NCBI RefSeq assembly: GCF_008831285.2
Contig: NC_045138.2
Location: 1,621,143-1,685,142, forward strand
Reading direction: 5' to 3'
DNA from: Nymphaea colorata
Taxonomy: Eukaryota > Streptophyta > Magnoliopsida > Nymphaeales > Nymphaeaceae
Length of the DNA: 64,000 nt
Numbering within the stretch: the stretch's first letter is position 1; each line of letters starts with the position of its first letter. Below the pieces are notes generated by a model. The model was not told where the DNA came from and made no database searches. It worked only from the letters and a program-made list of their open reading frames with translations. The translations under genes were made by a program, and so were the position numbers. This document shows positions 24,568 to 38,477 of this stretch, piece after piece.

Positions 24568-27500
24568 CTAGACCGTGTTCCCTGCAACCTCAGCTGCACG
24601 CTGCCTCATCATCTCCATCACTGCAGCTCTGCGTCGTGACTCAGATTGCTGCTGCAACCTCCTTAAATGTTCTTTCAGGTCCCTGAAATTTTACAGCGTG
24701 TAAAGATCTATGCAAAATGCAATATGACCATGGAAAAACCCAGAGCAAAAAAAAAATACAGTAACTCACCTGCAACGAGGTACATTGCATTCGGACTCCT
24801 TGCAAGCTCGAGCGTGCAGCTGCAGAATATGCCACATCTTTTTACATAGCTGGCAACCTCCAGATGCACGGACTTTGCAGAGGCTACCATGACGAAATAG
24901 ACCCTTAACCTTACGGCAATTCGGATACTGGCAGTTCCCAGAACGACATTGAGAAGCATGCACCAGAAGATCGAGCATCTTTCGTAGCTGCAGCAAAATG
25001 CAAATGTTGGACAGCATTAGAGTGGTTTTGAAATAAAAATTCCCTGATATCAGAATGACTACAAAACAAAAAGTCAACTGGATGAAGACCTCTGGTTAGC
25101 AAAAACCATCCAAGGTTGTGGCACAGATGCATAGCAATGTGAACACCTATTATATGCTAATAGACTGCTCCATGCAGAAGAAAGAATTGAGAAACTTGAA
25201 AATAATGAAAATGAGGGAAGATAGTTAATGCTACCATGCAAGACCAAGTGCATGCATTTCCCAACCTTGACCTAGCACTAACTGGAAACAAAGATAGACA
25301 AGGCAAGTAAAAGGATGAATAACAATGAATAAATCTAATATCCTTCTCTGGTTCTTTACAGAATATATGATATGTCACAACTCATGCGCTAAGTTTTTAC
25401 TCTTCTAGATATTTTTCACCCAGCAAGATATCTCAGTAAGAAGTAATTTAAGACAAAATTTAAGAAAAAATAGTTGTTAAATATAAAATAATAATTATGA
25501 CACAGGGAGAGAGAAAGCCACGAGAGTGAAGAAAAAAAATAAGCCTTTTCCTTTGTGAAGGTCAACCAATCATATTCAACTATATATAAGCTCGACAAAC
25601 ATTAGCTTATCATTATATTCACTACCAAAGCCTCCTTATAGTGTCCACTTAGTAAAGTAAACTGTAACAACTTTGTCTTCCTAAAGCATTCCATGAAACT
25701 TTTGGCAAAGCCGCCCTGATATTGGATTGCAGGAGAAAATTTATCCAGCCCCCTCATGGCCTGACAGTGACATGAAACTGAGGTTCAATTGACCCTGTAG
25801 ACTAAAATAAGTATATACTTCTTTTTTGTTCTGTAGTAAGCAAAAAAAAGGAATTTCTTTTCATTCATGTACCCATCAGTAACAGCTAATAAACCCTTGC
25901 CTTTTTCAGGGAACCTTTCCTCACTGTGCTATCAAAGATTATCCAGTTATCCTACCTTTTTGTTTTGACATAGAGGCTTGAAGTATGGACAACAAGCATC
26001 AGACCTACACATAGGTACCCATTAACTTGGGGGCACAAAAAGCCCAACCATCCAGAGATAGAACTAAATGATAATCAGCATAAAATAACCAGCTAGAGAA
26101 ACAACCAGCAACTTCAATAACAAAAGAGAACTTCACAAATAATGGACCCTGCAGCATATCATGCAACAGACAAAGGTATAACACCTGCAAGACTCGCTTT
26201 TGCCGCGCTTCTTTGTTTTGAGCATCACGATCAGCTGTAGATGGTGGGTTTGTCAGTTTATGAGGATGATCAATGCCCCCATCCTTCTGATAGCAAGCAT
26301 TGCAGACGTCAAAATCAGGGCAGACCTCGCAACGCCATCCTTGGCCTGCCTCAATGTCGTGGTGACATACGTTGCAAGTCGTCACAAACGCAGGAGCAGT
26401 GGGATTGTGCAGATGATACAGAACCATCATAGAAGAGTGTTTGGCACGCCGCAGGGTATCATATTGGTAATGATTCCCTTGACAAAGACTCAAAAAGGCC
26501 TGTCTTGTGTCAAAAAATTCACTTTCTAGAATCTCATCTTTATCCTTCGTGTCTACAGGCACATCAGTCACCTCAACCTGAATGAAAGCACAAAATTTTT
26601 AATAGAATCTTAGAACTAAATACACCTTCTTCAATGACATCTCCAGAAAAACATTCCACAACAAACTAGCCCAGTAAGAATAGCCACTCACAGGAAAGAG
26701 AATGTGCTTGTCTCTACTATTCACGGGATGCCTAGCCCTCTCCTCAAGCTTTTGTTCTGCTTCATAACATCTAAAAATTGAACAAAATCAGAATAGACAA
26801 GTGAAACAACTGAACTATGATATTATAGCAAAGCAGTTGAACACAGCAGATTTCCAAGTCGTCCTTTTTATGACCAAGAGAACATAAACCTCAGAGGTAT
26901 GCATAACAGAGCTTCAAGTCAAGAAACAAGAGGCAGAGAGAGAGAGAACTGGTTTTTTCCCACAATTTACCCGAGTTATAGACAAATCCATTCCTAACAT
27001 TTGCACCCTCAAAACAAACCCATCATTCTGCAACTTTAACCATGTAGCAGCTCATTTTAGTCGTACTCAGCAAATGGACTAAAGTAATAAAAAATATTTG
27101 TATGTCAATTTAAGGGTACTTGTTTCATTTCATTAGAAGAAAATAGTTTCTGTTGAAAATTTAACCTCGAGGACTACCTCAAAATGCTTCATATAGTTCC
27201 GTCGTCGAGTCGTGATGGTTGTACCTCCGTGGGAACAGAAAGAGACAGAAAGTTCAGATAGTCAGAGAATCATTGCAGGGATAGACCTGCAAATTCTATG
27301 AGGTAGGACTGGATAGGACCCACCTTCCCTCCCTTCCTCAATGCCTTTATCATGATAAAGAAACGTGAGCAGTTTTACTGCTAATGTTACAAGTGCACGA
27401 TGACAATGGTCTGCAACTCCCAATGAAAAATCATGACTATGTGAATGAACACTTTCCCCGTATTGCATCTAGAGACAGTATCCTAGTGCATTTCTAATTC

Positions 27501-30500
27501 TCGAATGATATAGTCATCACATTTATCACTTATAAGGTATATCCGTTTCAGTTCAAGAGAGTGCAAAACCTTGTTTTTATGAAGATCAAAACTATAAAAA
27601 ATCAACTGAATCAGATCAAGGAGCATCTAAGGGAGAAAAACTACAGAGCAGCTGTAGTTCTTGGAAATACAAAAAACTATGCCAAGCCCAGAGAAGATAA
27701 AAGAAACCAACAAAATATGAAAATAATCTAATTCCACCCATTTTTTAGCCACACAAAATATGGACAAGCATACGTAGCTAGGTATGCAAAAATATTAGCA
27801 GCCTTATATGTTCATCATCCCCTAAAAAATAACTGATACTTCTGGTAATAACTTGTATCTACCCAATTGGACGGCATAAATCCACCACAATTCCATTACT
27901 ATGGACATTCATGTCCCTCTGCCCAGATAGTTGGGAAAAAAATGCAGGCGGAGCATGAAAGTACATTTTAATTTTTAATGGTTATGGAAAAGTTCCCTAG
28001 GAAAATATCATGACAGTGCTCTATGCTACTGAGCATCACACTGCTTGTGAGAATGCAACACAGAAACGCAGCAGATCATATAGAACCCAAATTGTAGCAT
28101 GTACTCATTGCCTGGTGCCTGCTATTCAGCACAATACTTCCAATCAAGAAACCTTTTAAAAAGCAGGAAAAAAAAATAAATAGCTTACTTGTCACAAAGC
28201 TGGAAATTTTTGCACTGCCGGCTGCAAACCCAACGTTTTCCAGACACCATAAGACGACAACAATGAGAACATGTGTGCTGTAAGTGAACCATTATGAAAT
28301 CCTCCTTCATTGGGCAGATTGTTTCACCAAGCTGTACAAAGAGAGAAACATAAACAAAAAAAATGAACACCAAAGTTACAAATTTTTTAATCCAAGCTGA
28401 CATAAGAATTTGGTCTCACATGAAACACAAACAAATTCAAAAGCAGATGCCACAGACACAAAATACTTGCAATGACGATTTTATGTGCAACCCTCAACCC
28501 AATGTTGTAAAAAGCATATTGTAAGCCGTATCGGTCTGGCTTTAAGATACACCGTATTGTAAAATATCGTAACTGTATCGTTTTTTTTAATAAATCAGAA
28601 AAAATAGGAAGAAAATTCGAAAATTTCATAAAAAATCAGTAAAAATCAAGAATAATATGTTCTTCATAAAAAACATGTTTCACAGAATGATAGACTTATT
28701 ATTGCTATAAAGTTACAGTTCATCATTCGTAAACATCAAAATTCATAACAATATCAATCTAGAAAGCACAACAAGTCAACAATTACATAACATATATCAT
28801 AATTTCACAACCATAGATTCATAAGTCATAAGGCCCATAAGTCTATGAGATACCACATCAAAAAACAAGTTTTAGATGTTATGTATTACATCACAAGATG
28901 ATAATGAAATTGTGAAAATGTTCAATGTCAATAAATATAAAATGAAATCACTTTTGACTCATATTCATAATCATCATCATATTCATTCTCATCTTCATCT
29001 CTATCTTCTTCTTCATCTTCACGATTTAAAAAAACCCCTTTCCTCCCAACGGGACACAGCCACCGAAGCACAAATCCATGGTTTAAAATTGATGATTTCA
29101 CTTTGAAAATCAATGATTTAACGATGGAAATCGATGATCTCCCTCCACGGCGGCACAATCTGTAGGTTAGAAATGAAGAAGGGACGGGTTTTTATAAAGA
29201 AAACTCGAAAAAGTGGGATTCGAGCCCCCCTTTTCTGAAATCAGCCCGTATCATACGACACGGGGCATATTGCACCGTATCGTACGATACGAGGGCTTGT
29301 ATCGTATGTATCGTACGATACAGGCACGATACACCCCTATTTACGATACAGGGGGTGTATCGTATCGTATCGTATTTTGCAAACGATACGGTACATATCG
29401 TACGATACGGCCTTGTATCATACGATACGTACAACACTGCCTCAACCTCAAGTTTCAAAAGGGGATGCCACAGACAACCATGAATACAGGTGGTGAACTG
29501 CTCAACTAACCTTTTGCATCAAAAGAGCATCCTTAGATGCATTGCTAGATAAATCGGTCTGGGCTGCAGCTTTCAGGGCCCTCTTAGTTATAGTCTTCTT
29601 TGTTTTCCCCTTCTTCTGTTGCTTTTTTCCATCTTCTTCTTGTCTAAGCTGATTAATCATATCTTCCGCAGCACCAGGCCAGTAATCACCATCAAAATAA
29701 GGTAACCTAGCAGCTGTGACTTTTGCTTTACATTCACCAGTCGTCACAAAGAAATGATCATACAAGTTGGTCAGATCTACAACAATATCTTCCCTTGTAG
29801 CTTTGCGCAGCATTGACAGATACCTAATAACAAAGCATCAAGCCAACTATGTTCAGTGAGAAAAAAGTGTCAATTGAGTGTAAATTTCATTAGGGGAAGA
29901 GAGAGAGAAAGAGAGAGAGAGCACCATTCCCGGAGCTTGTCGGATTTGGGTGTCTTCTGAATTTCAGGGTGGCAGTACAAAATATAGTCTTCTCCCTTCA
30001 ATGGAGGACAAGCCCATATATAACAGCTGGTAAATCCTCGCTTCTTACAATATTCAAGGTACCCTATCTGTCAAAGCACCAAATAAAAAATTGGCATGTT
30101 TATTTAAAAAAAAAAATCAACACATTAAGACCAGGCAAAAGCAAGAAATCAAGAAAAAAATTAACATCAAGAAAATGTTTATTATTTGTCTATACTCAAA
30201 ACCATCAGTAAATTCACAAGAGATCATTAACCATTACCAATATTTCATGATAGACAAAGGTACGAAGCGCCTCTCCTGTTACAGTTTTCACCTCAGGTCT
30301 AAAGTATTTAACAGAATCAAGATAGGAAAGGTAAACACGGCGCTGATTAGGTTGTTGGCATTCTGAACCGAATTCCTGGACATACATGCTGAACAGGCAA
30401 ACTTCAACCCCTTCAATCTTTTGAAACAGCAAAACAACCTGAACGCAAGCATCCACAAGATTATATCAGCGTTTGATATGTGTCTCATGTGTCTCCTATA

Positions 30501-33500
30501 TGCTTGAATTTTAAAAAAATAATAATCAAACACCTTCGACTTGTATGGGAATTCTGAAGGGTAATTGTCCTCTTGGAAAATTTCAAGAAATCGTGGTTTT
30601 ACTTCTAATTTTTTGTCAACTGATGATACAACCCTGACAACCAGACCTTCAGCTCCCAGTACCTGTTATTAAGGGGGAAATGTCATCAGTATGGAAATTT
30701 CAAATTGCAATATCAGTCATAAGGACAGTTTCTCTGAAATCATGCCAGGAGGCCATAGTCCCAAATATCATTTTATGTATTAAGAAACCCAATATCAAAT
30801 GGCATGAATAAAAGAGAACAGAGACAGGACCATCAATTTACTTTGATAAGTTCAAATACAAAATCAGTCACAAAGATTCACACAATCTTTGTTAAAAGAG
30901 TTAAAAATATTTTCATAATGAAAACCAGTATCATTAAAATCCAATAATCCTCAAGGTGGCATTCTGAACATGCTAAACCCAGAGGATCTTACCAAACAGA
31001 TCAATAGGGATCATAAGGCGAATCATTTTAGCCATTCAAGACACTGAAATTATTTATTTATGATGAATTATTCATGACTAAAAGTAACAAAACCTAGAAT
31101 CTTGACAAAATTGCCTTAAGACAGGTAAAGCTAATCCAGATGCCTTTTGGAGTAGTGTAAAGCCGCCATAAACAGGATAATAACACATGTATGCATATGT
31201 TTCTGTGTGTGCGTGAGAGAGAGAGGCTTAAAAAAAAAAGAAAAAAGAAAAGAAAATAACTTATCAACAATGTTCTCTTAATAAGGTCACAACTCTCAAC
31301 CATTAAATATACACAATAATTATGATAATATTTAGCACGATCTACCTCATCAAAACTCTTCCCTTGTGCTCTTGCCCTATCCTGTTTCTCTTGCTTCAAT
31401 TTCCTAAAAAGCCGCTGCTCAATATGGTCACTAAGAATTGTCCTTGGCAAATCTTTTGCACCTAAAACAGCACTTTGTGGCAAGGGCTTCCTTTCTCCCC
31501 TTTCAATTTCTGCTATATGACAATTAGGGCATGTATACTCAGCCTGCCCCCCATCATTTCTCCTGCCATTAAAAAGTGCACAAATTTGGTGCTGCCATGC
31601 TTCACATTTATCACATTGAACCCACTGTAGTAAACAAGAAAGAAAGCAATCAGAAAAAATAAGAAAAAGGAAACACAGTTTGCATCACATGACAAAGCCC
31701 TTCCACCAAAAACATTTTCAACAGGAATTTTATTTACCCATTCTTCAGTTTCCTCATCATTCTTTTTCTTCTCCATCCGTGCTTTTACTATTGTCATTCC
31801 ATCAACCTCAATGTTCTCGCCCCGGGCCTCATTGTAGCATGGTATGCAAAAGTAGTGACGTGTATCAGCACTTCCAAAGGTGTAATACATTGCATTACGT
31901 TTGATACGAGCACCACATGATGAGCAGTATATAGGAGGAGGTTCAAATGTAAGTTTCTCAACAGCACACAACTGACAGGAATTCTCACTCATTGAGTGTT
32001 CCATCGCTTGGTTCTTTTCAGCTTTTGCTTTGCTCTGCCAATGTCCAAAAGAAACATGTTGGAAATCGTCAAATATTAAACCAATAACAAATTGATCAAA
32101 CTTTTCCAAGAAGAGTCATGGAAATTGGAAAAAGACATAAACAAAAGATAAGTTCTTCAGTATCTGTATTTTACATTCAGCGATACCCATTTTCCAATTT
32201 TTACATATTGAAAAGCTATAAAACATAATGCTACATGTTGAATCGACTCCTGTCTGTTACACCGAAAAATAAAGGCAATGACCACAAATAGGGCAGTTTA
32301 ACAACGTCCAGAAGGATGCACAAGTGAAGAGGACTGACCTGGCCAACCCATTGCCGAAGGCTAACAATATGTTCCCTAACTTGCTCTGGAGTAAAAAGTT
32401 CAGTCAAAGAAACTCCTTTGATTTTTGGTTTCCCAGATTTATTCCCAGCTGTATGATCTGCCGTCGACCCAGAACTATCCAACTTCATATCCTGTTTCAC
32501 CTGATCAATTTCATTCCGAGCTGGAACTACTTCTTGCTTAAAATCAGTAACAGAATCATTAGATATCTGAGGCTCAACCTCAGGTTTTATCATGACCGAA
32601 TTATCAATGCCATTTTTGTTATTTTCAGCTTCAATAATTTTATCACCAGTTCCACAAACAGAGTTCATGGGTGATTCTAGCTTTACATCCACCACATCAG
32701 ACCTTGTAGGAATAAGTGCTTCAGGCTGTTGGGTTCCATGTGGCCTTTCATCCAATCCCTCGACAACAGAAGTATTATCATGCACTAACCCACCTCTGGG
32801 CATAACAAATGAAGGGGCACTGTTCTCAAGCTTCACTCGCTTTAGTGATGGCTGCAGATCATCTGAAGTTTCTGAGGCAGAACTAATATTTTTTGGTGTC
32901 ATCTTGGTTGTATTTGCATCCACTGTAGGAGTCTTCAACATGCCATTGGTTGAATTAGGTTCCATGGCATCCAATGGTTGGGTTGCACAGGCTTTCTGGC
33001 GAGAAATCCACCGTCTAACAGGAACACAAAGAGCACAAGCAGCGGAACGACAGCTATTAAAATGATTCATCAGCTTCTTGGTTGTATAACAATAAGTATA
33101 ATTACAGTGTATGTCATGGCACTTGTCCATATGTCTACACAAATTTTGAGCAGTTACACAGTGCTTCTGGGGACATTTCCCCCCTGCAGAGCAATTTCTG
33201 GCATGTCGTAGAAAAAGAAGCCACCTCTGTTGGTCAATAATCTCTTTCTGGCGTGACCGCGGGGTTTTACCTCCAGATCTACATAAAGTCACCGTTGAAC
33301 CTGGAGGCCCTGCATAATTTTCTGAGGAGACAATTTTCCCATTAACTGTTCGCTGTGCAGTAAGATGAGGACGTTGAGCTCCATCAGGTTGCATTACTCG
33401 CCGTGAGTCTTCTTGCATCCTTTGCTCAGCAGATAACTGATTCACACCAGGAGATTTAACTTCCCGTGCAGCCTGCCATTCTTCAGTAACAGGGACCTCC

Positions 33501-36002
33501 GACCGCCCAACAGTGAGGCCAGCAAATTGATTTTGGGCCTGAGGAACTGGCTGCTGTGGTTGCATTATCTGCTGAAATTGATGTGATGCCTGTGAGAAAG
33601 AAGAATGCAATTCCTGAGAGCTCGATGACTGGATGAGTATCTGTGATCCATTAGGTAGATCTTGAGCTAAAGAACCAGGATTGTATTGGTTCTGTAATTC
33701 TGAAAACTGATACTGATCAGGCAAAGGATGATGTAAAGATTCATCATGCAATTCCACTTCTTGACCTGGTAGCAATTGTCCAACTGCAGTTGAAGCAAGC
33801 TGAGCATTTCCTAGGAACTGGGGATGCCTTAAGCTATCATTCAACAATTGCTGCTGTGCATTCTGATCTTTCTTTTGATGCTGATGCTGATGCTGATGCT
33901 GTACAAATTGCACATTAGATTGATGGGGATGATTAGAAAATTGTTGTGGCTGAACCCTTTGTATCTGCTGCTGAGGCTGCAATGCATGGTGCTGATTTGA
34001 ATGGGATGTTGGCATATTCATCTTTTCTGAATGATCAATTGTTTGAGGCTTAACATTAGGTGTCTGTTGAAACGATTGAAAGTTTGGTTGACGAGACTGC
34101 AATCCAGAGTTAGATTTCATGTTAGAGTGCAAACCAAGAGGATTCACATTCTGACTGTTTCTTTCTGATCCATACAAGTTTCCAGACCCAGAAATATCTG
34201 CGTTGTTAACAGCATACCCATCCCCTGCCAAGAACCACTCAATCAGGATTTCTTCAATCAATGTGAAGATATAACCATTATCATTTTGAGAAAAAAAGGG
34301 AAAAAATTAAAGGCACTTCTGAAAAAAAATTGTAAATGCTTCCGAGCAATCTAACTATCCAGTCAAATTAGCAAGATACAGATCCGGCTGAAGAGGGAAA
34401 GAGAGATACCATTCTGCATTATTTGCTGCTGTGGCTGCTGATCCATATGCTGCTGTAAAGGTTTCTGAGTGTTCACATAAGCAGAAGAATTCAAATATCC
34501 TTCAGAATGTTGCATCCCATTCATCAATGGTACATTATTTCCCATAGTCGCCAACCCACCGTTTAGAACCCCATTAGGGAAAACATAACCTGAAGGTTTG
34601 GGCTGCAAGCTAGAGCGCATTCCAATGCCCATTTGGCCACCAATGCTATGCATCATACGGTTATTTTGACTGCTAGCATACTGCCTAGGTTGCTGCGGCT
34701 GTGATGCTACAACAGATTCAACACCTGAAAACCCTCCTACTCCAGTAGAAGGGTTCATGGGCAATGAACGTGAATCACTCAGCCCAGGAGTAGGCATCAT
34801 CTGAGTTGAATGTCTTGGTGTACCCAATGATGACAGCATGTTGCTTCGAGAACCCATGGAAGTGTTGGGAAGCGATTGCTGATAACCATTAGACAACAGT
34901 CCTGAAAAAGTACAATGCACCATAAGATATAAAAATGATACAAAATCAGTGTGCGCAAGGAGACATTTGAACAAAAAGTTTACCATCAGACGAGTTGAAT
35001 GAATTACGCTGCATTCCACCAACAGACCCATTGGTAGATAACAAATTAGCCGTGCTGGCAGAGCTTGTAACCAGAGAAGCAGAACCGCTGCTAGCAACCA
35101 TAGAATTACCGACAGAAGACACTGAAGGATTTGCATTTCCACTTTGTGGCATACCTGGTGTAGGTATCATAGCCCCAATAGATGAAGATGAAGAATTATA
35201 GTGTCGCAGTCGTAACTGTTGACTATGGTTGCTAGCCGAGAAGCGACTCATAAAATTTGCTAGCCGGCGCTGTAATGTACTGGTATCCATGTACTCTTCC
35301 TAATCACAAGAAAAATCTAAGGTCAGGAATATGATTTGTACAGAATCAGAGATGTGTACTTTTATCTATCAAAGTATTGGCCGACTAAAGAAATAGCTTT
35401 ATCTTTTTCTCTTGGCCAGTCTGCAAAACCAACATCAGATATCCCAATAGAGACACAAAACCAACTATATAGTATGTGGCATATGCATGTGAAGCTTCAT
35501 ATATTTATATTTTATAGTGCAGGCTTAGACACCTTAGAAGAAGCACTCTTGAACAGTCCTTGCTCCAGTCGCCTTGCAACATCAGGTAACCTGGGTCCAA
35601 CTTCAGTTGCATGAGGTTTCCGCCGCAAAAAATTTACACTGCAGCAGATATAGGTAGTGATCAGCATCGAGTAAAATAAATAGTGCAACTATAAAGCAAA
35701 CTATGTTACTAATCAAAGAAAGGAATAATAAACACAGAGTAACAAGTGAAACAGAATACAAAGCATTAGGATGCTATATGGGTTACCACTCCTTTTGTTA
35801 AAGATATTAACAAAGTATCTTTATACTAATAGCACAACAAGATTTGACCAGAATTTGACATGCAAGCTGGAGCAGGTTCAATGTTCATTACAACTGAAAT
35901 CAGTGATGGCACTTACATTTCTTGAATTACACAGTTTCGGATGGACTCAATATCGGGTTCCATTTGCCATGAAGAACTATGTAGATTTCCCAAATTTTGC
36001 AT
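24568..36002 (-). CDS. HAC: p300/CBP-type histone acetyltransferase, HAC family, 16 coding exons, 1731 aa
   Basis: Exons (minus): 36002-35917, 35638-35533, 35299-34984, 34901-34410, 34224-32339, 32034-31738, 31624-31346, 30662-30534, 30438-30238, 30067-29925, 29823-29511, 28331-28189, 26770-26692, 26577-26185, 24987-24770, 24682-24568. They sum to 5196 nt with matching phases. Order of domains: Gln/Ser/Asn-rich N-terminus; TAZ zinc finger at about 664-745; Cys-rich region and PHD finger at about 980-1097 ([17 protein letters not shown]); KAT11 catalytic domain at about 1110-1440 ([25 protein letters not shown]); two ZZ fingers at about 1435-1475 and 1555-1586; C-terminal TAZ at about 1622-1715. 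The family acetylates nuclear histones and activates transcription. Length is close to the roughly 1.7 kb-residue HAC1. The ATG follows directly on a splice acceptor, so the leader is spliced and a further upstream coding exon is possible. Confidence 0.95.
28500..29439. mobile_element. hAT-like non-autonomous element with GTATCGTACGATAC palindromes
   Basis: The 940-bp element lies in HAC intron 11 and is bounded by a perfect 8-bp duplication CCTCAACC (28492-28499 and 29440-29447). The ends read CAATGTTGTAAAAAGC and, reversed, CAGTGTTGTACGTATCG. The right arm carries three exact TATCGTACGATA palindromes (29278-29289, 29309-29320, 29396-29407). On the minus strand the interior encodes a very acidic segment (Asp/Glu-rich, about 28950-29030), perhaps the remnant of a transposase tail. 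It is the same family as 14886-15625, inverted. Confidence 0.88.
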
Positions 36003-36514
36003 CTGGAAGGGTATAGAATTTACAGAAATCTGTCCTGATAAATGTGCTTGCATGCGCATCTTTCCCAACAAACTCTACATCAAGTGTACCATGACTTATA
36101 ATTTTGGTCTTCCACCATCTGCGACCTAGTGCTTATGAAGCTCTCTGACCCACCGATACTTCATGTAAATGCTGCAAACAAGCAGTAAGGTACCAGAAAC
36201 AAGTGCCTCTTCAGACAGCCATTTTTATCACTGAGATCAAGTGCCATCCAACATATACCTATTCAAATTTGAAAGAAGACAGAATTGTGAATTAGAGCAA
36301 AAAAGAAGGCCAATCAACCATATCTCTTTCAGCATCCAATGAAAATATAAACAACAACCTAAAGGTTAGACAATTTCACATCAGCAGAAAAAAATGTAAA
36401 AAAAAGGAGTAAATTAAGGGCAAAGACACAATCAAAATGATAATAGGCAGAGGATTCCATAGAGAACCAGGCTGAGCCGTCTAGGCACCTAGGTTATAAA
36501 AACTGTTGAAAAAT

Positions 36515-36660
36515 TTTTTCTCCTGTTTTCTTCTTCATCTTCTTTTACCCTTTACATTCTTTTTCCTCTGCTTTTTTCTCTCTTTCTTCTTGTTTTCTCC
36601 TTCTCTTTCTCCCTTTCCTTCTCCTCATTTTTCCTTTCATATACAGTTTCTGGTTAGCCT
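36515..36660. repeat. pyrimidine-rich (CT/TTC) tract
   Basis: Nearly uninterrupted C/T run on the plus strand, so a purine run in the HAC transcript, within the large leader intron. Confidence 0.8.
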
Positions 36661-37867
36661 AGCGCTTTTGACTATTAAGTGAAAAAACAAACTGATTCAT
36701 AATGTTCAAGCTCAGATCTGGGCAATCTGCAATGTGCTTGTAACATTCTGCTTTCTTTTAATAGATAAGCTCAAAAAAGGTCAGTCAGCTCATTACCAGT
36801 TGCACTTGATAATAGCTGATGACATTAGCCTCAAATGTTCCCGCCTAATTCTTACCAATAATGTTTCTTGAAGGCACTTCACAATGTCACTTTTCCTTAA
36901 AAGAAATAAAATAAAAGATTCTTACACGTTTGTTTTGGAGTTTATGCATCTCAACCTGAGATAAACCATCATCTTGTCGGGTGTGAAAAAAAAAGGTAAT
37001 GCAGATTTCAAATGTAAGATCATATCCATTTACAACATAACTAACTTACTGTTTAAAAATTCAAATGGAACGTGGCATATGCAGTTCATCACGTACAATA
37101 CTAACAGGACTTTACATGCATGAAACAGTCTAAACATGCAAGGACAATAATGTGTTAATATAATCTATATGATACAGGAATACAGGTCTACACGGTGTGC
37201 CCTGAGATAAAGTGACAATTTGGACACACAAAATGGTAGGCTGACGTCATAATAGCAATTCAGAAGCAACGCCAGAAAAAACTGATTCTTTTGTAATTAA
37301 TTCGTAAACTTGCTCAAATATTTTTGGAAAAGTAGTTTACATTTGGAAAATTTTTCATGTTTTAAAAAGGAAAAATGTTAAACAAAATTTAAAATGATAA
37401 ACAGTGACAGATTTTAATTTTATATCACATTGTGTTGGACCATTGCCTATACAGCCCAAAGTAGAGCGTAGGATATGAATACAGTGTTGATATAACCAGA
37501 ACCAGGTCCAATCATGTGATCACCTTTCTGCAAGTATGAAATTATAATAACGTGTTCATCTTCATGTTGACGTCAGTAACAACTGACAATTCTTCACTGT
37601 TAAAATTGCCAAGTTCCTCTAGAAAAGTTTTCTATGTCTATTGACTCGAGGGTGGTTTCATATTCAAAGTTCCTGTGTAAAGGCTAAAAAGGAAGAGAAG
37701 AAAATAGGCTGGGACCAAACGTTTTTTGTTGAGGCTATATGTGTGCATCAATTAGCGATCATGGACCCGTCTTTCAGGTTGGTGCCCCCACAATATAGTC
37801 CCCAGTAAGATATCAGCTACTTGACTTGCTGAAAATGCTAATAGTCAACATTATAGAACCCCAACGC

Positions 37868-38008
37868 GCAATACTTCTAAGTTCTAGCCTATTCCAACAA
37901 ATCATACTCATAGAACCCCGAGCATAGACAAGTTAGCGGAATACTTCTAAGTTCTAACCTATTCCTACAAATCATACTCATAGCACCCCCGAGCATAGAC
38001 AAGTTAAA
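37868..38008. repeat. two-copy tandem repeat, period 70 bp
   Basis: Copies at 37868-37937 and 37938-38008 share AATACTTCTAAGTTCTA(G/A)CC, ATCATACTCATAG and CCGAGCATAGACAAGTTA with few differences. The repeat lies in the presumed leader intron of the HAC gene. Confidence 0.9.
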
Positions 38009-38477
38009 CTTGCCAGTGATTACCATCCAGAAAGCTCAGCAATAGTGCCACTAGTTTAATTTCATTATTTCATGATGCAATCAACCACCACCAGTAAAAC
38101 TGCCCACCTGTTCATAATGAACATCACCGATCACACAGGCACAAAATAAATCAACTGATGCCAGAAATATTTAGCAGTGCGTTCCAATGGACGAGAAAAC
38201 CTCACTCATGACGTCCTCAGTAGAACCCACCATTTGCAGGTGGAAATAAACCCAAAAAAAATCTCTCTCTACGACCCTAATAAGAACGGGAACATCGAAC
38301 CAATAGCTTCTGAATTCTTCTCGGAACCCAAAAATCAACTCAATGTGAGCCAGACACACATAATTCACAATTCGCATGCCTGAAAACCCCGGTCAGCAAG
38401 GAATGCAGAACACTGGGACCAGCCCGCCAAAAAACGGACCAACGGAAAGGATAAACTCCAGAAATTACCAAATTGAA

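Noticed and set aside
28876-29158. Acidic small protein gene in HAC intron 11
   Set aside because: It lies inside a transposable element bounded by an 8-bp duplication; a degraded transposon part is more likely than a gene.
32592-33065. 157-codon plus-strand frame
   Set aside because: Shadow on the opposite strand of the large HAC exon 5.
36110-36175. Upstream HAC coding exon starting with an ATG near 36148
   Set aside because: The frame closes after 12 codons, so at most it is part of the leader.
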